Notes: generated by a model not told the origin, from the letters alone. Counted from the stretch's first letter, positions 25,329 to 35,903 are shown. The stretch is DNA of 64,000 nucleotides from CANLBN01 sp050633525 (GCA_050633525.1 JBOEGR010000018.1:124001-188000), one strand, 5' to 3'. Numbers and translations are program-made.

Positions 25329-28007
25329 CTAATTTGCTTGATTTATCCATACTTCCGTCGCCTTGAAAGCTTCTTCGAGCTTTTCGGGCTGCGTACCGCT
25401 ACCTTGTGCCATATCAGGCCTACCCCCGCCTTTACCCCCTACTATGGGAGCGACTATACGCATTAAGTCGCCGGCTTTATACTGAGCATGTAAATCTTTG
25501 GTCACACCCGTTATGAGGGCGACCTTTCCAGATTCAACAGTAGACTCAATTGCGGCCAATAAAAAGACCCCACTCTCAAATTTGGATTTCAGTGATTCCG
25601 CTAACTTTCTAAGCACTTTACCATCAACACCCTCTACACAATGAAGCAATAAAGGAATACCCGCGACCTCTTTCACGTGCTTTAACAAATCGCCACTAGC
25701 AGCACTTGCCATCTTGGATTGTAGTTCGGCCAATTGCTTTTCTTGCTGCTTTGTTTGCATGACTAGCTGTTCTAACTTATCAAGCAGGTTAGATGGATTC
25801 GCTTTTATTGTGGCAGCCGCTTGCTCTAAGCGTGTTTGTAAACGATCAAATTCCTGCAGGGCTTTTGTTCCTGTTACGGCCTCAATACGGCGTACACCGG
25901 CGGCAATGCCTGACTCGGACACAATATGGAATAAACCAATATCTCCGGTACGCTCAACGTGAGTACCGCCACACAGTTCAACAGAAAAACCATCGCCCAT
26001 ACTGAGCACTCTGACTTCACTGCCATACTTTTCGCCAAATAACATCATGGCACCTTTTTCTTTTGCATCATCCATGGAACAAACATCGGTCTGAACAGAT
26101 GTGTTACGACGAATTTCGTCATTCACTTTCTGTTCAATAGATTTGATTTCACCCGATGTAAGCGCTTCGAAATGAGAAAAGTCAAAGCGAAGTTTTTCAG
26201 AATCAACAAGAGATCCTTTTTGCGTGACATGATCGCCTAATACCGAACGCAATGCTGCATGCATTAGATGGGTCGCAGAGTGATTTAATACTATCGCCTG
26301 CCTTAAGCCATTATCGACTTCAGCATCGACAGCATGTGCAGTTTCAATAGCACCATTCAACACACGACCAATATGCAAATGATGATCACCACTCTTTTGA
26401 CAATCTCTCACTTCAAAACGGTTATCTCCCGATAAAAGGTAACCTGTATCGCCAACCTGACCACCCGATTCGGCATAGAACGGCGTTTGCTCAAGAATCA
26501 CAATACCGTCTTCACCTTCGAGCAAACGATCGACAGGAGCTCCGTCTTTATAAAGTGCTGCTATTGTCGAATTATTCTGTTGTTTATCGTAACCGACAAA
26601 TGCTGTCTCACCGGCTAATTCAATATTATCTGAATAATCTACCTTAAATTTACCCGCCGCTCTAGCGCGAGCACGTTGTTCGGCCATGGCGCTTTCATAG
26701 CCCGCCATATCTAGACTGTAACCACGCTCTCGAGCAATATCATTGGTTAAATCGGTAGGGAAACCATAGGTATCATGTAGAGTAAAAACAATATTGCCTG
26801 ATATCTCTTTACCGGTAATGGTACTCAATTCTTTATCAAGCACACCCAACCCTTTTTCAAGGGTTTTTTCAAATTGTTGCTCTTCGGATAACAGTACCTT
26901 AGCAATTTGATCTTGATGCTTAGTTAGCTCTGGATAGGCATCACCCATTTCTTTCACTAAGGCAGGTACTAATTGATGAAAAAAAGCGGCTTTTTGCCCC
27001 AATTTATGACCATGGCGAACGGCACGGCGAATGATACGCCTCAATACATAGCCACGCCCCTCATTGGAGGGTAAAACACCATCAACAATCAAAAAGCTAC
27101 AAGAACGAATATGATCGGCAATCACTCTCAAGGATTTATCTTCTTTATCAGTGGCACCTGTCGCCTCTGCGACAGCCGCTAATAAATTTTGAAACAAATC
27201 TATTTCGTAATTACTGTGGACACCTTGCATAATGGCAGCAATTCTTTCTAAACCCATACCTGTATCGACAGAGGGCTTGGGCAAAGCTTGCATGTCACCG
27301 CTAGCGCTGCGGTTAAACTGCATGAAAACCAAATTCCAGATTTCTATAAAGCGATCACCGTCTTCTTCAGGAGAACCTGGCGGGCCACCCCAAATATCAT
27401 CACCATGATCGTAAAAGATTTCGGTGCAGGGACCACACGGCCCCGTATCGCCCATCGCCCAAAAATTATCAGATTGATACCTTATAGTTTTACCATCAAC
27501 TCCCTTCTTATCCCCTATGCGAATAATTCGCTCTACGGGAACACCGACTTGCTTTGCCCAAATATCGTAGGCTTCGTCATCATCTTCGTAAACAGTCACA
27601 GTTAATTTTTCACTAGGAATACCTAACCATTCTTTCGACGTTAAAAATTCCCAAGCATAGACAATGGCGTCTTGTTTAAAGTAATCACCAAAACTAAAAT
27701 TACCCAGCATCTCAAAGAACGTATGGTGGCGCGCGGTATAGCCCACATTTTCTAGATCGTTGTGTTTACCACCAGCACGTACACAACGTTGAGATGTTGT
27801 TGCACGTGAATAATCCCGCGGATCACTACCCAAAAACACATCTTTGAATTGAACCATGCCCGCATTTGTAAAAAGCAAGGTAGGGTCGTTCCCCGGTACT
27901 AGAGAGCTGCTCGGTAAACGTTTGTGCTGTTTAGTTTCAAAGAACTTAAGAAAAGCATTGCGTAATTCAGCGCTTTTCATAAAAGGGATTGAAGATGATA
28001 CGGTCAT
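25329..28007 (-). CDS. alaS: Alanyl-tRNA synthetase, 892 aa
   Basis: Class II synthetase: N-terminal catalytic domain (RHHTFFEMLGNFSFGDYF), an editing domain with HSATHLMHA and CGGTHVERTGDIG zinc ligands, and a C-terminal glycine-rich C-Ala domain. A shorter start at 27980 (MKSAELRNAFL) matches the usual N-terminus of the family; neither start has a convincing Shine-Dalgarno. Charges tRNA-Ala and hydrolyses mischarged Ser/Gly-tRNA. Confidence 0.97.
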   Translation of the reverse strand: MTVSSSIPFMKSAELRNAFLKFFETKQHKRLPSSSLVPGNDPTLLFTNAGMVQFKDVFLGSDPRDYSRATTSQRCVRAGGKHNDLENVGYTARHHTFFEMLGNFSFGDYFKQDAIVYAWEFLTSKEWLGIPSEKLTVTVYEDDDEAYDIWAKQVGVPVERIIRIGDKKGVDGKTIRYQSDNFWAMGDTGPCGPCTEIFYDHGDDIWGGPPGSPEEDGDRFIEIWNLVFMQFNRSASGDMQALPKPSVDTGMGLERIAAIMQGVHSNYEIDLFQNLLAAVAEATGATDKEDKSLRVIADHIRSCSFLIVDGVLPSNEGRGYVLRRIIRRAVRHGHKLGQKAAFFHQLVPALVKEMGDAYPELTKHQDQIAKVLLSEEQQFEKTLEKGLGVLDKELSTITGKEISGNIVFTLHDTYGFPTDLTNDIARERGYSLDMAGYESAMAEQRARARAAGKFKVDYSDNIELAGETAFVGYDKQQNNSTIAALYKDGAPVDRLLEGEDGIVILEQTPFYAESGGQVGDTGYLLSGDNRFEVRDCQKSGDHHLHIGRVLNGAIETAHAVDAEVDNGLRQAIVLNHSATHLMHAALRSVLGDHVTQKGSLVDSEKLRFDFSHFEALTSGEIKSIEQKVNDEIRRNTSVQTDVCSMDDAKEKGAMMLFGEKYGSEVRVLSMGDGFSVELCGGTHVERTGDIGLFHIVSESGIAAGVRRIEAVTGTKALQEFDRLQTRLEQAAATIKANPSNLLDKLEQLVMQTKQQEKQLAELQSKMASAASGDLLKHVKEVAGIPLLLHCVEGVDGKVLRKLAESLKSKFESGVFLLAAIESTVESGKVALITGVTKDLHAQYKAGDLMRIVAPIVGGKGGGRPDMAQGSGTQPEKLEEAFKATEVWINQAN

Positions 28008-28078
28008 AAGTTTAGGGCTTTTTAGTGGGCGTCAATATCTAATTGTTCGCGTAATGTGCTTGTAATGCTGTCGTAATG

Positions 28079-28108
28079 ATAGTGTCGCTATCAATAGTGT
28101 CGTTATCA
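28079..28108. repeat. Two tandem 15-bp repeats
   Basis: ATAGTGTCGCTATCA and ATAGTGTCGTTATCA are adjacent and differ at one base, 71 bp upstream of the alaS start. A non-coding counterpart of the 15-bp minisatellites seen in the cobalamin and exporter genes. Confidence 0.75.
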
Positions 28109-28211
28109 GTGGGCGGCGATTATAAACTACTGGGGCACCGTGAGGCTATTAGCAATCTATATAGCCGTAATAGAGAATAGGGAAAATAAGTGGTTTGATG
28201 CCAAAAAGAGG

Positions 28212-28556
28212 CTAAACCATGCCCTCTTTAAAGGTTTGACCTGCCAAGATGTGTAAATGTAAATGAAATACAGTCTGGCCAGCATTCGCGCCATTATTAA
28301 CGATAACCCGAAACGCACCATCAACACCAAGCTGTCGAGCAATATCACCAACGGATAACATAAGGTGTCCCAATAAAGCTTTATCTTCTGGCGTAGCATC
28401 CACGAGGCGTGGAATCGGTTTGCGAGGTATTACAAGTACATGTGTTGGCGCTTGAGGAGCAATATCTCGGATACAGATGCAGTGCTCATCTTCATATAAG
28501 ATATCCGAAGGGATATCACCATTGATAATTCGAGAAAAAATAGTCTCTTCAGCCAT
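28212..28556 (-). CDS. hinT: HIT-family purine nucleoside phosphoramidase, 114 aa
   Basis: Histidine-triad motif HLHLHILAG at the C-terminus, and the N-terminal IFSRIINGDIPSDILYEDE typical of the HinT/HINT branch. It hydrolyses nucleoside 5'-phosphoramidates and adenylated lysine. Length is normal. It follows the Trm112-like gene by about 110 bp. Confidence 0.93.
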   Translation of the reverse strand: MAEETIFSRIINGDIPSDILYEDEHCICIRDIAPQAPTHVLVIPRKPIPRLVDATPEDKALLGHLMLSVGDIARQLGVDGAFRVIVNNGANAGQTVFHLHLHILAGQTFKEGMV

Positions 28557-28667
28557 CGCTTTTACTTTGCCTTTTTAGTTATGGTCTGTTTTTTTATACC
28601 GTCACAGATATGTCTATTAATTCAGAAAGAAGTCGAAATAATCTATTTTACTAATAGGAACCTTTGG

Positions 28668-28859
28668 TTAATCTCGCCAGTGCTCTTTTTCATCTTCTGA
28701 TAAAGCCCGCGCTTCATTTTCCAACATCACCGGAATATCATCTCTAATGGGGTAGGCTAAACCACTTGCAACTGAAATCAGCTCTTGCTTGTCTCTATCA
28801 AACTTTAAAGGTGATTTGGTTACTGGACACACCAATAACTTGAGTAATTTTTTATCCAT
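28668..28859 (-). CDS. Trm112-family (YcaR-like) protein, 63 aa
   Basis: LVCPVTKSPL and YPIRDDIPVML are the hallmarks of this family; in other bacteria members sit near lipopolysaccharide or methyltransferase genes. Only one CP pair of the zinc site remains, as in YcaR. The ATG at 28859 gives the usual family length; a start 33 codons further upstream would overlap the M23 gene. Confidence 0.85.
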   Translation of the reverse strand: MDKKLLKLLVCPVTKSPLKFDRDKQELISVASGLAYPIRDDIPVMLENEARALSEDEKEHWRD

Positions 28860-28932
28860 AATGTCTCTGCAATCTCGTTTTTTTAATCGATAATATGGCC
28901 AAACGGCTTTATTCGTAACAAATACAATATAT

Positions 28933-29754
28933 TTACCGCCTTTCTGGAGGGCTATCAAATAACAGTTGCGGGTCTAAGCGCTGCTCAAACCAATTCATCC
29001 TCCAATCAAGGTGGGGGCCTGTGGCACGACCTGTGGCGCCTATCTCTGCAATCAATTGCCCCTGAGTCACCTCATCACCTTCTTTTACTAGTACTTTATG
29101 CAGGTGAATAAAGGTAGATGACACACCGTGCCCATGATCAATGATCAATGTACCACCAGAGAAATACATATTATCATGCACTAAAGTCACTCTACCTGCG
29201 CTAGGAGCCACGACAGGAGACCCTTGTGGTGCCGCTATATCGACGCCATAGTGAGGACGGCGAGGCTCGCCATTATAAACACGTCGACTACCATAGACAC
29301 CGGAAATAATACCTTTTGCTGGCCAGATGAAGTCACTTAAAAAGTCTTGTCGCGTGGAATGAACTTTCCTAGCTGCTCTAGTCAGACGCCCTTCCTTACG
29401 TATACGCGTTAAAGCTTCTTCAGGAACTTGTACTGTGCGCTTAGGCACACCTTCTATTCTTTGCTCTCTATATTCGCGCTGCTTAACATTGAAAACGTAT
29501 TTTCTTTCAAGGCCCGAAGGCATAATTTCAACAAGTGTCACTTTTGGAGAAACGTCCCTTCCTAAACCAATGGCAAAAAAGCCTTCGCTATTGACACGAA
29601 CGTCTTTTTTAAAAAAGCGAATACGGTTTTCAGCTTGAGTTTGACCTATGATTAAACCGCCTTGAATCCAAGGACTATTAATCTCAAGTGCAAAAGAGGT
29701 ATTCACTAAGAAGATGGAGCTAGATAGTAATAATATAATCAATGTATTTTTCAT
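28933..29754 (-). CDS. M23 (LytM/lysostaphin-type) metallopeptidase, exported, 273 aa
   Basis: A signal peptide (MKNTLIILLLSSSIFLVNTSFA) and an N-terminal beta-rich domain precede an M23 domain with HYGVD and HLHK motifs plus GPHLDW. These provide the zinc ligands of peptidoglycan endopeptidases. The location is periplasmic. It could help cell-wall remodelling. It is separated from the adhesin gene by a terminator, so probably independently expressed. Confidence 0.9.
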   Translation of the reverse strand: MKNTLIILLLSSSIFLVNTSFALEINSPWIQGGLIIGQTQAENRIRFFKKDVRVNSEGFFAIGLGRDVSPKVTLVEIMPSGLERKYVFNVKQREYREQRIEGVPKRTVQVPEEALTRIRKEGRLTRAARKVHSTRQDFLSDFIWPAKGIISGVYGSRRVYNGEPRRPHYGVDIAAPQGSPVVAPSAGRVTLVHDNMYFSGGTLIIDHGHGVSSTFIHLHKVLVKEGDEVTQGQLIAEIGATGRATGPHLDWRMNWFEQRLDPQLLFDSPPERR

Positions 29755-29794
29755 AGTCCCTATGATACTGAATACATCACCCGACGTCTAAACA

Positions 29795-29821
29795 AAAACG
29801 GCGGCACGAGGCCGCCGTTTT
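29795..29821. terminator. Intrinsic terminator (bidirectional form)
   Basis: AAAACGGCGGC (29795-29805) pairs with GCCGCCGTTTT (29811-29821) around a 5-nt loop. Placed 17 bp after the adhesin stop codon. Confidence 0.85.
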
Positions 29822-29838
29822 AAATTAGTTTAGTAAGC

Positions 29839-32800
29839 TTAAGGATCAACATTTAAATTATTCGTTAACAAATAATCAATCATCACTTGATTATCACTTG
29901 AACCCGCAAGTGCAGCCAAGTCAACACCTTCTAGTACGACTGTACCAGAACCACCTCCAGACGCAGCACCATTATCATCAATCTCGATAGTGGTATCAGT
30001 ACCATCAGAACTAATTGTTAAATAGCTATCTAGTGAAGCTGCCGTCGCAGATTCGCCTGATAATAAGTCAGAGAAATCTAAAATATCGCCTCCAGCACCG
30101 GTAGTAAAGTCTGTAATGGTATCCGTTGAGCCATCTGCATCTCCCGTTTCAAAGCGGAAGGTATCACTACCTGTACCGCCTGATAGATTATCAGAGCCGG
30201 CTTTACCAAAGATAATATCATCACCGCCTAAGCCCGTGAGCGTGTCAGCACCTTCACTCCCACCAATAAAGTCATTTCCAGCCGTAGGTGCAGTATTCAA
30301 GTTCACCGTTGCTGTAAGGCTGGTTAAACCGTCAGTATCAGTAGCACTATATTCAATTTCACGTGGGTCAGTACCTAAAGTATCGACACTGCCCAACTGT
30401 ACCTCATTCAATACTTCTTGGTATTGAGAGACATCAGCCGCACCCGTCAAACTTAAAGTGCTTGTCGCGGCATCATAAGCATAACTAATACCGTAGCTAT
30501 CAGCTAAAGCCTCTGTTGCATCAGACATGACCAGCTCATCACTTGCTTGACCGCTCACAATCGAAACTGTCGCCGACGCAAGTTGAGTACCATCATCAGT
30601 AACAGTTAAACGAGGGTCTATATCCGACACGTTATATGTCACGCTGTTGATTTCAACATTGAAAACAAAATCTTGTAAATCCCAGTCAGCACTACCGCCA
30701 GGCAAATCTTCAAAACCAATCGTCAATACATTTTCATCACCGGCGTCAATCCCCGAACGTGTATGTGAAAAGCCATCTGGATTAAGGTTTGAGTAAGAGG
30801 CATGGAATGTACTATTAAGCACGGTCCCAGCACCAATTGGGCTCTCTTCGGTACCTGCACTGTAATAAACTAAAACCGCTCCAGTGTCCGATGAAGTGGA
30901 AGGGTTGCCCGCACCATCTTCAAAACGAACGAAGCCTGTTCCTGACATCGAATCTTCAATTTCAGTCGGGTCAGATGAATAACCATTCTGAATCAAAAAG
31001 AAGCCTATCTCCCCTGGTGGAATATCGGTGAAGGATATTGAATCACCATCGGGAACATCATTACTGTTTGCCCACAAAATATTGGCATCACTAATATTGC
31101 CGCTGGGGTCTATTAAGTAATAACCAATAGAGTTTGAAAAACCAGCACTTTCAGATACAAAAGTTAATGTAACATTACTCGCTCTAACTAAAGTGAGATT
31201 ACTATTATCTGTGCCATTGGCATCGCCAGGACCAGAAGCCGGAGTCAATGGAATATCATCACCGGTGAACTCTTGATCCAATGTTTCAGTTGAACTCGAG
31301 ACAGAACCGTCTGTCGTGGTAATAACAGGGGCATCATTAACGGAAGTAACCGAGATGTCGAGATCAGCAGTAGTGCCATTATTGGTTGTATAAGTCACTG
31401 TAGGAACAGGGCCAAAATAATCAGCGGCTGGTGTAAAGGTGTAATCACCATCAGCCTCTATTTGTATCGTACCAACATCAGTAATAGTAGCCGTACTACC
31501 GGGGCTGTAACTAGTCGCATCTCCCGCGACCGTGAAACCTGTTACATCGGTTAATCCTGGCTCATCATTGGCAAGTACATTACCGGTCGCTTCAGTATCT
31601 TCTAAGGTCGTCGCTGTATCATCAGTGGGCAAAGGAAAGTCATCAACAATCGAGATATCGAGATCGGCTGAAATACTATTCACATTGCCACTACCGTCTA
31701 CATCAGACTGAACAGTATAAGTAAATGAATCATCGACGCTAGAGCCACCATCATTGGCTAAAGTCGGATTAAGCAAAGTATAGGTGTAGTCACCCGCTAC
31801 ATTGCTGCCAAAATCAGCGGTATAGAGTACTAAAGTACCCAAATCAACCGTACCACCAGAACCATCTGGAGTAGTTGAGGTTACGGTAATAACACCGTTA
31901 GCGTCAGGTGTTACACCATTTACATCGATAATAACGTCGATATCAGACAATCCGATATCGTTAGTAAAGACATTGCCTGTCACTGAGGTAGGAGCAGCGG
32001 GGTCGCCCTCTTCATTACCGCCAGGTAAACCAGACTCAAATACTGTTTCGGAATCATCTGCTAGACTAGGTAAATCGGTATCAATAATAGTGCCCGAGCC
32101 ACTGACGCTATCAACAGCAATATTATAAGTTTCTACCTGTTCATTAAAGGTATCGTCATTTGCGGGAACACTGACTGTGAATGAACTTACACCAGTAGGG
32201 ACAGTAACAGTACCAATAAGCGTACCGTCAGGAGCAGTGCTCGTAATTGATAAAGTAACGCCATCACTAAATACCAAAGTACCGTAATCAGTCGCAAAGA
32301 AATCTTCATTGGTCGGAGTAATAACAAAATCAAACACTTCGTCTACACCGGAAGTCGCTGATAGCGTTACCGTATGAACTAAACTGTCACCTTCTAAAGC
32401 TTCATCGGAAGATACACTTGCAATACCAACCGTATCGTTATCAATAATGGTTGTTGTCACTTGGTTTTGATCATGAGGTCCAAACCCTTCGATAGCGCCA
32501 CTATCATTGATCACACTATCAACGGTGACAATAATAGTTTCATTGCCTTCATCAAGTAGGTCATCTGTCGCAGTTACTGTAAATGTTGTTGAGCTGTTAC
32601 CTGCTGTAATTTGCACACTGGCTGGAACAGTTCCGCCCGTCACTCCATAATCAACACCTGAAGGTGCTGTATCAGGCGTAGCTGTACCTGTATAGGCTAA
32701 CTGAACAGTGACCAATTCACCTGGGGGAACAACCAGAGGAGATGCGCTAGCACTAGGGCCATCCATTAGCTCTACAGTATAAGTGACCGTACCTGCAGCC

Positions 32801-35800
32801 TCACCAATGGTGGGGGTCGATTGCGTAATACGCACATAGCCAATGTCAGGAACAGAGACCACTTCTATTGATACGGTGTCTGTATCACTTAAAGGTACAC
32901 CCGCACTATCCGTAGAAACTACTGTAAGAGTATCTGTACCATTAAAGTTAAAATCACCTTGGTAAGTTAAGGTAGATAATGCTGCGTTGATCTGTGCTTC
33001 AGTACCACTTAAAGTCAAAGTATCACTATCGTTAGCACCAGCGCTGATTGTTGCACCGCCTGATAAATCGACATTCAGCACACCGTCATCAACACTCAAT
33101 TGAGTCGTGGCCAAATTACCGTCGACATCTGTCACACTAATCGTATTGACACCACTAAAACTCAAGGGCGTATCTTCATCAACTGATTGAGCAGCAGGGA
33201 CCGTATTAACGGGTGCATCATTGACTGGATCAACTGTGATCGTCAATGTGCCAGTATCACTTAAGGCACCATCCGTCACAGTGTAATCCACACTATCCGT
33301 GCCGTTAAAATCGGCCGGAGGGGTGTAGGTATAAGAGCCATCGGCCGCGATGGTAATACTGCCACCCGCTGTAGTGGGAAAGGTCCCCGCCACAACCGTT
33401 AAAGCATCACCATCCACATCGGTGTCATTGGCATCGAGATCGATAGTCGATGTAAAGGGAGTATCCTCTGTCACCGTAATAGCATCATCAACCGCTACTG
33501 GCGCGTCATTCACTGGATCAACGGTAATAGTTAAGGTACCCACATCACTCGCAATACCGTCTGTTACGGTGTAATCCACCGTATCCGTACCCGTAAAGTT
33601 AAGCGCTGGGGTGTAGGTATAGCTACCATCAGCGGCAATCACGATTTCTCCACCTCCTGTAGTCGGGAATGTACCGGCCACAACGCTTAAGGCATCACCG
33701 TCTAGGTCAGTATCGTTGGCGTCCAGATCCACAACAGAGGTAAAGGGAGTGTCTTCTGTCACAGTAATCGCATCATCGACGGCCACGGGGGGATCATTCG
33801 CTGGATCCACTGTGATCGTCAGTGTGCCGGTATCACTTAAGGCACCATCCGTCACAGTGTAATCCACACTATCCGTGCCGTTAAAATCGGCCGGAGGGGT
33901 GTAGGTATAAGAGCCATCGGCGGCAATGGTAATACTGCCACCCGCTGTGGTTGGGAAGGTTCCCGCCACAACCGTTAAGGCATCGCCATCCACATCGGTG
34001 TCATTAGCATCGAGATCGATAGTCGATGTAAAGGGAGTATCCTCTGTCACCGTAATAGCATCATCAACCGCTACTGGCGCGTCATTCACTGGATCAACGG
34101 TAATAGTTAAGGTACCCACATCACTCGCAATACCGTCTGTTACGGTGTAATCCACCGTATCCGTACCCGTAAAGTTAAGCGCTGGGGTGTAGGTATAGCT
34201 ACCATCAGCGGCAATCACGATTTCTCCGCCACCGGTGGTTGGGAATGTCCCCGCCACAACACTTAATGCATCACCGTCTAGGTCAGTATCGTTGGCGTCC
34301 AGATCCACAACAGAGGTAAAGGGAGTGTCTTCTGTCACAGTAATCGCATCATCGACGGCCACGGGGGGATCATTCGCTGGATCCACTGTGATCGTTAGTG
34401 TGCCAGTATCACTTAAGGCACCATCCGTCACAGTGTAATCAACAGTATCAACACCGGTATAATTTAATGGCGGTGTATAACTATAAGAACCATCAGTCGC
34501 GATGGTAATACTGCCACCGGCGGTTGTTGGAAAAGTCCCCGCCACCACAGTTAAGGCATCGCCATCGACATCAGTGTCGTTGGCATCTAGATCTACTATC
34601 GAGGTAAAGGGAGTGTCTTCAGTAACCGTAATCGCGTCATCAACTGCAACTGGTGCATCATTCACAGGGTCTACAGTGATACTTAAGGTGCCTGTATCAC
34701 TCCCGCCATTTCCATCAACGACGGTATAGTCTACGGTATCAATACCATTGAAATTAATCGGCGGTGTATAAGTGTAAGAGCCATCAGCTGCAACTGTAAT
34801 ACTGCCTCCTGCCGTAGTTGCAAACGTACCGGGAGTCACGCTTAAAGCATCGCCATCAATATCAGTATCGTTAGCATCTAAATCAATAGTAGATACTAGC
34901 GGGGTATCTTCTAATGTTGTTACCGCATCATCAACGGCAACGGGGTCATCATTGACACCGTTAATCGTTAAGGTCACTGTCGCCGGCTCACTGACGTTGC
35001 CATCATTATCGGTGGCAGTGTAAGTAAATGTCACTTGCTGGGCATCACCTTCGGACAAGGCGTCAAAATCTGACCCGGGATCAAAGGTATAGCTACCATC
35101 AGGATTGAAACTTAATGTCCCTAAGCTCGGCGAATCCCCTAAGGTATAACTGACAACCGTACCATCATCATCAGTCGCTGAAACACTGCCGTTAATAACG
35201 GTATTTTCATCAGCAGAGGCGGAAGAAGGCTGAGCAACCGGTGGGCGACTAGCGCCATTGAGTTGATTATTACTATCTAAATCACCCCCAAATTCATTGA
35301 TGGGTATCTCATTGACAGCATTGAAAGTGGAGGTTTCAAAACCACTAACAGGAAGTAAGCTATCACCTGTTCTTTGATAAAAGACAACATTAGATGAACT
35401 GCCATCCTCATTGTCTTGAGCGCCAGCCGCTGTAGCGGGTAATAGATCCTCTAAGCTTTGCCCTTGAGCAATCGCTTGCTCCAAAGCTTCAACACTAATT
35501 ACATCGCCTAGGGGGGCGACCTGCTCTAAGGAATCAGCTCGCTCAAAGAAAGCCTCAGTAAAAGGCAGCTGCTGGTTTTGCCCTAAAGTTAATGCCCCTT
35601 GGTCCCCCACCATGACAACTACAGCACTGTTATCGTGACTGCTAAGAATATCATTCAGGTAAATCTTAGTGCCCTGCTCAGCAACGACTTCTTCTCCAGA
35701 AGCACGTATCAGAGTGACGTCACCACGAGACTCTGCCACCTCGCCACGTACTTTTGTGAACATTTCTGGAATCGTTGAAGATACCGTACCCGAGAATGGA

Positions 35801-35817
35801 ATGTTACCGTCGGCCAT
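29839..35817 (-). CDS. LapA-like RTX adhesin with retention module, 1992 aa
   Basis: The N-terminal about 135 residues match the LapA-type retention module, which plugs the TolC pore and keeps the adhesin on the cell surface. TAAG at residues 129-132 matches the LapG protease site, so c-di-GMP-controlled release (LapD/LapG) is likely; neither gene is in the window. Next come VCBS/cadherin-like repeats of about 96 aa (residues about 190-860), Calx-beta-like repeats with NDTVGIASVSSDE, and a C-terminal RTX block (GGSEGADTLTGLGGDD and related nonapeptides) with the type I secretion signal. Exported by the adjacent TolC/HlyD/ABC genes. Small for the family (LapA exceeds 5000 aa). Confidence 0.92.
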   Translation of the reverse strand: MADGNIPFSGTVSSTIPEMFTKVRGEVAESRGDVTLIRASGEEVVAEQGTKIYLNDILSSHDNSAVVVMVGDQGALTLGQNQQLPFTEAFFERADSLEQVAPLGDVISVEALEQAIAQGQSLEDLLPATAAGAQDNEDGSSSNVVFYQRTGDSLLPVSGFETSTFNAVNEIPINEFGGDLDSNNQLNGASRPPVAQPSSASADENTVINGSVSATDDDGTVVSYTLGDSPSLGTLSFNPDGSYTFDPGSDFDALSEGDAQQVTFTYTATDNDGNVSEPATVTLTINGVNDDPVAVDDAVTTLEDTPLVSTIDLDANDTDIDGDALSVTPGTFATTAGGSITVAADGSYTYTPPINFNGIDTVDYTVVDGNGGSDTGTLSITVDPVNDAPVAVDDAITVTEDTPFTSIVDLDANDTDVDGDALTVVAGTFPTTAGGSITIATDGSYSYTPPLNYTGVDTVDYTVTDGALSDTGTLTITVDPANDPPVAVDDAITVTEDTPFTSVVDLDANDTDLDGDALSVVAGTFPTTGGGEIVIAADGSYTYTPALNFTGTDTVDYTVTDGIASDVGTLTITVDPVNDAPVAVDDAITVTEDTPFTSTIDLDANDTDVDGDALTVVAGTFPTTAGGSITIAADGSYTYTPPADFNGTDSVDYTVTDGALSDTGTLTITVDPANDPPVAVDDAITVTEDTPFTSVVDLDANDTDLDGDALSVVAGTFPTTGGGEIVIAADGSYTYTPALNFTGTDTVDYTVTDGIASDVGTLTITVDPVNDAPVAVDDAITVTEDTPFTSTIDLDANDTDVDGDALTVVAGTFPTTAGGSITIAADGSYTYTPPADFNGTDSVDYTVTDGALSDTGTLTITVDPVNDAPVNTVPAAQSVDEDTPLSFSGVNTISVTDVDGNLATTQLSVDDGVLNVDLSGGATISAGANDSDTLTLSGTEAQINAALSTLTYQGDFNFNGTDTLTVVSTDSAGVPLSDTDTVSIEVVSVPDIGYVRITQSTPTIGEAAGTVTYTVELMDGPSASASPLVVPPGELVTVQLAYTGTATPDTAPSGVDYGVTGGTVPASVQITAGNSSTTFTVTATDDLLDEGNETIIVTVDSVINDSGAIEGFGPHDQNQVTTTIIDNDTVGIASVSSDEALEGDSLVHTVTLSATSGVDEVFDFVITPTNEDFFATDYGTLVFSDGVTLSITSTAPDGTLIGTVTVPTGVSSFTVSVPANDDTFNEQVETYNIAVDSVSGSGTIIDTDLPSLADDSETVFESGLPGGNEEGDPAAPTSVTGNVFTNDIGLSDIDVIIDVNGVTPDANGVITVTSTTPDGSGGTVDLGTLVLYTADFGSNVAGDYTYTLLNPTLANDGGSSVDDSFTYTVQSDVDGSGNVNSISADLDISIVDDFPLPTDDTATTLEDTEATGNVLANDEPGLTDVTGFTVAGDATSYSPGSTATITDVGTIQIEADGDYTFTPAADYFGPVPTVTYTTNNGTTADLDISVTSVNDAPVITTTDGSVSSSTETLDQEFTGDDIPLTPASGPGDANGTDNSNLTLVRASNVTLTFVSESAGFSNSIGYYLIDPSGNISDANILWANSNDVPDGDSISFTDIPPGEIGFFLIQNGYSSDPTEIEDSMSGTGFVRFEDGAGNPSTSSDTGAVLVYYSAGTEESPIGAGTVLNSTFHASYSNLNPDGFSHTRSGIDAGDENVLTIGFEDLPGGSADWDLQDFVFNVEINSVTYNVSDIDPRLTVTDDGTQLASATVSIVSGQASDELVMSDATEALADSYGISYAYDAATSTLSLTGAADVSQYQEVLNEVQLGSVDTLGTDPREIEYSATDTDGLTSLTATVNLNTAPTAGNDFIGGSEGADTLTGLGGDDIIFGKAGSDNLSGGTGSDTFRFETGDADGSTDTITDFTTGAGGDILDFSDLLSGESATAASLDSYLTISSDGTDTTIEIDDNGAASGGGSGTVVLEGVDLAALAGSSDNQVMIDYLLTNNLNVDP
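33220..34440. repeat. Near-identical 576-bp tandem duplication in the adhesin
   Basis: The block around 33239-33814 is repeated almost base for base at 33815-34390, and a third copy begins at 34391 but soon diverges. Each 576-bp unit holds two about 288-bp (96-aa) cadherin-like repeats of slightly different type. More diverged 288-bp units flank the block. High identity indicates recent expansion and risk of assembly collapse. Confidence 0.9.
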
Positions 35818-35903
35818 AACTACCTCTTAATGTTTAATAAGCCCTAGTCTTATTATTAGAAATAAAAAGCACAAGTACAAATACCGTTTTGCTATTAAAC
35901 TGT

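Noticed and set aside
28860..28958. N-terminal extension of the Trm112-like protein
   Set aside because: It overlaps the M23 gene and is absent from the family; MDKKLLKLLVCP is the usual start.
33350..34729. Repeated plus-strand frames of 67-75 codons opposite the adhesin
   Set aside because: They are antisense shadows of the repeated cadherin-like units, rich in Val/Ser/Thr from codon structure.
33220..34960. CRISPR array
   Set aside because: The repeats are long coding units of 288/576 bp without spacers.
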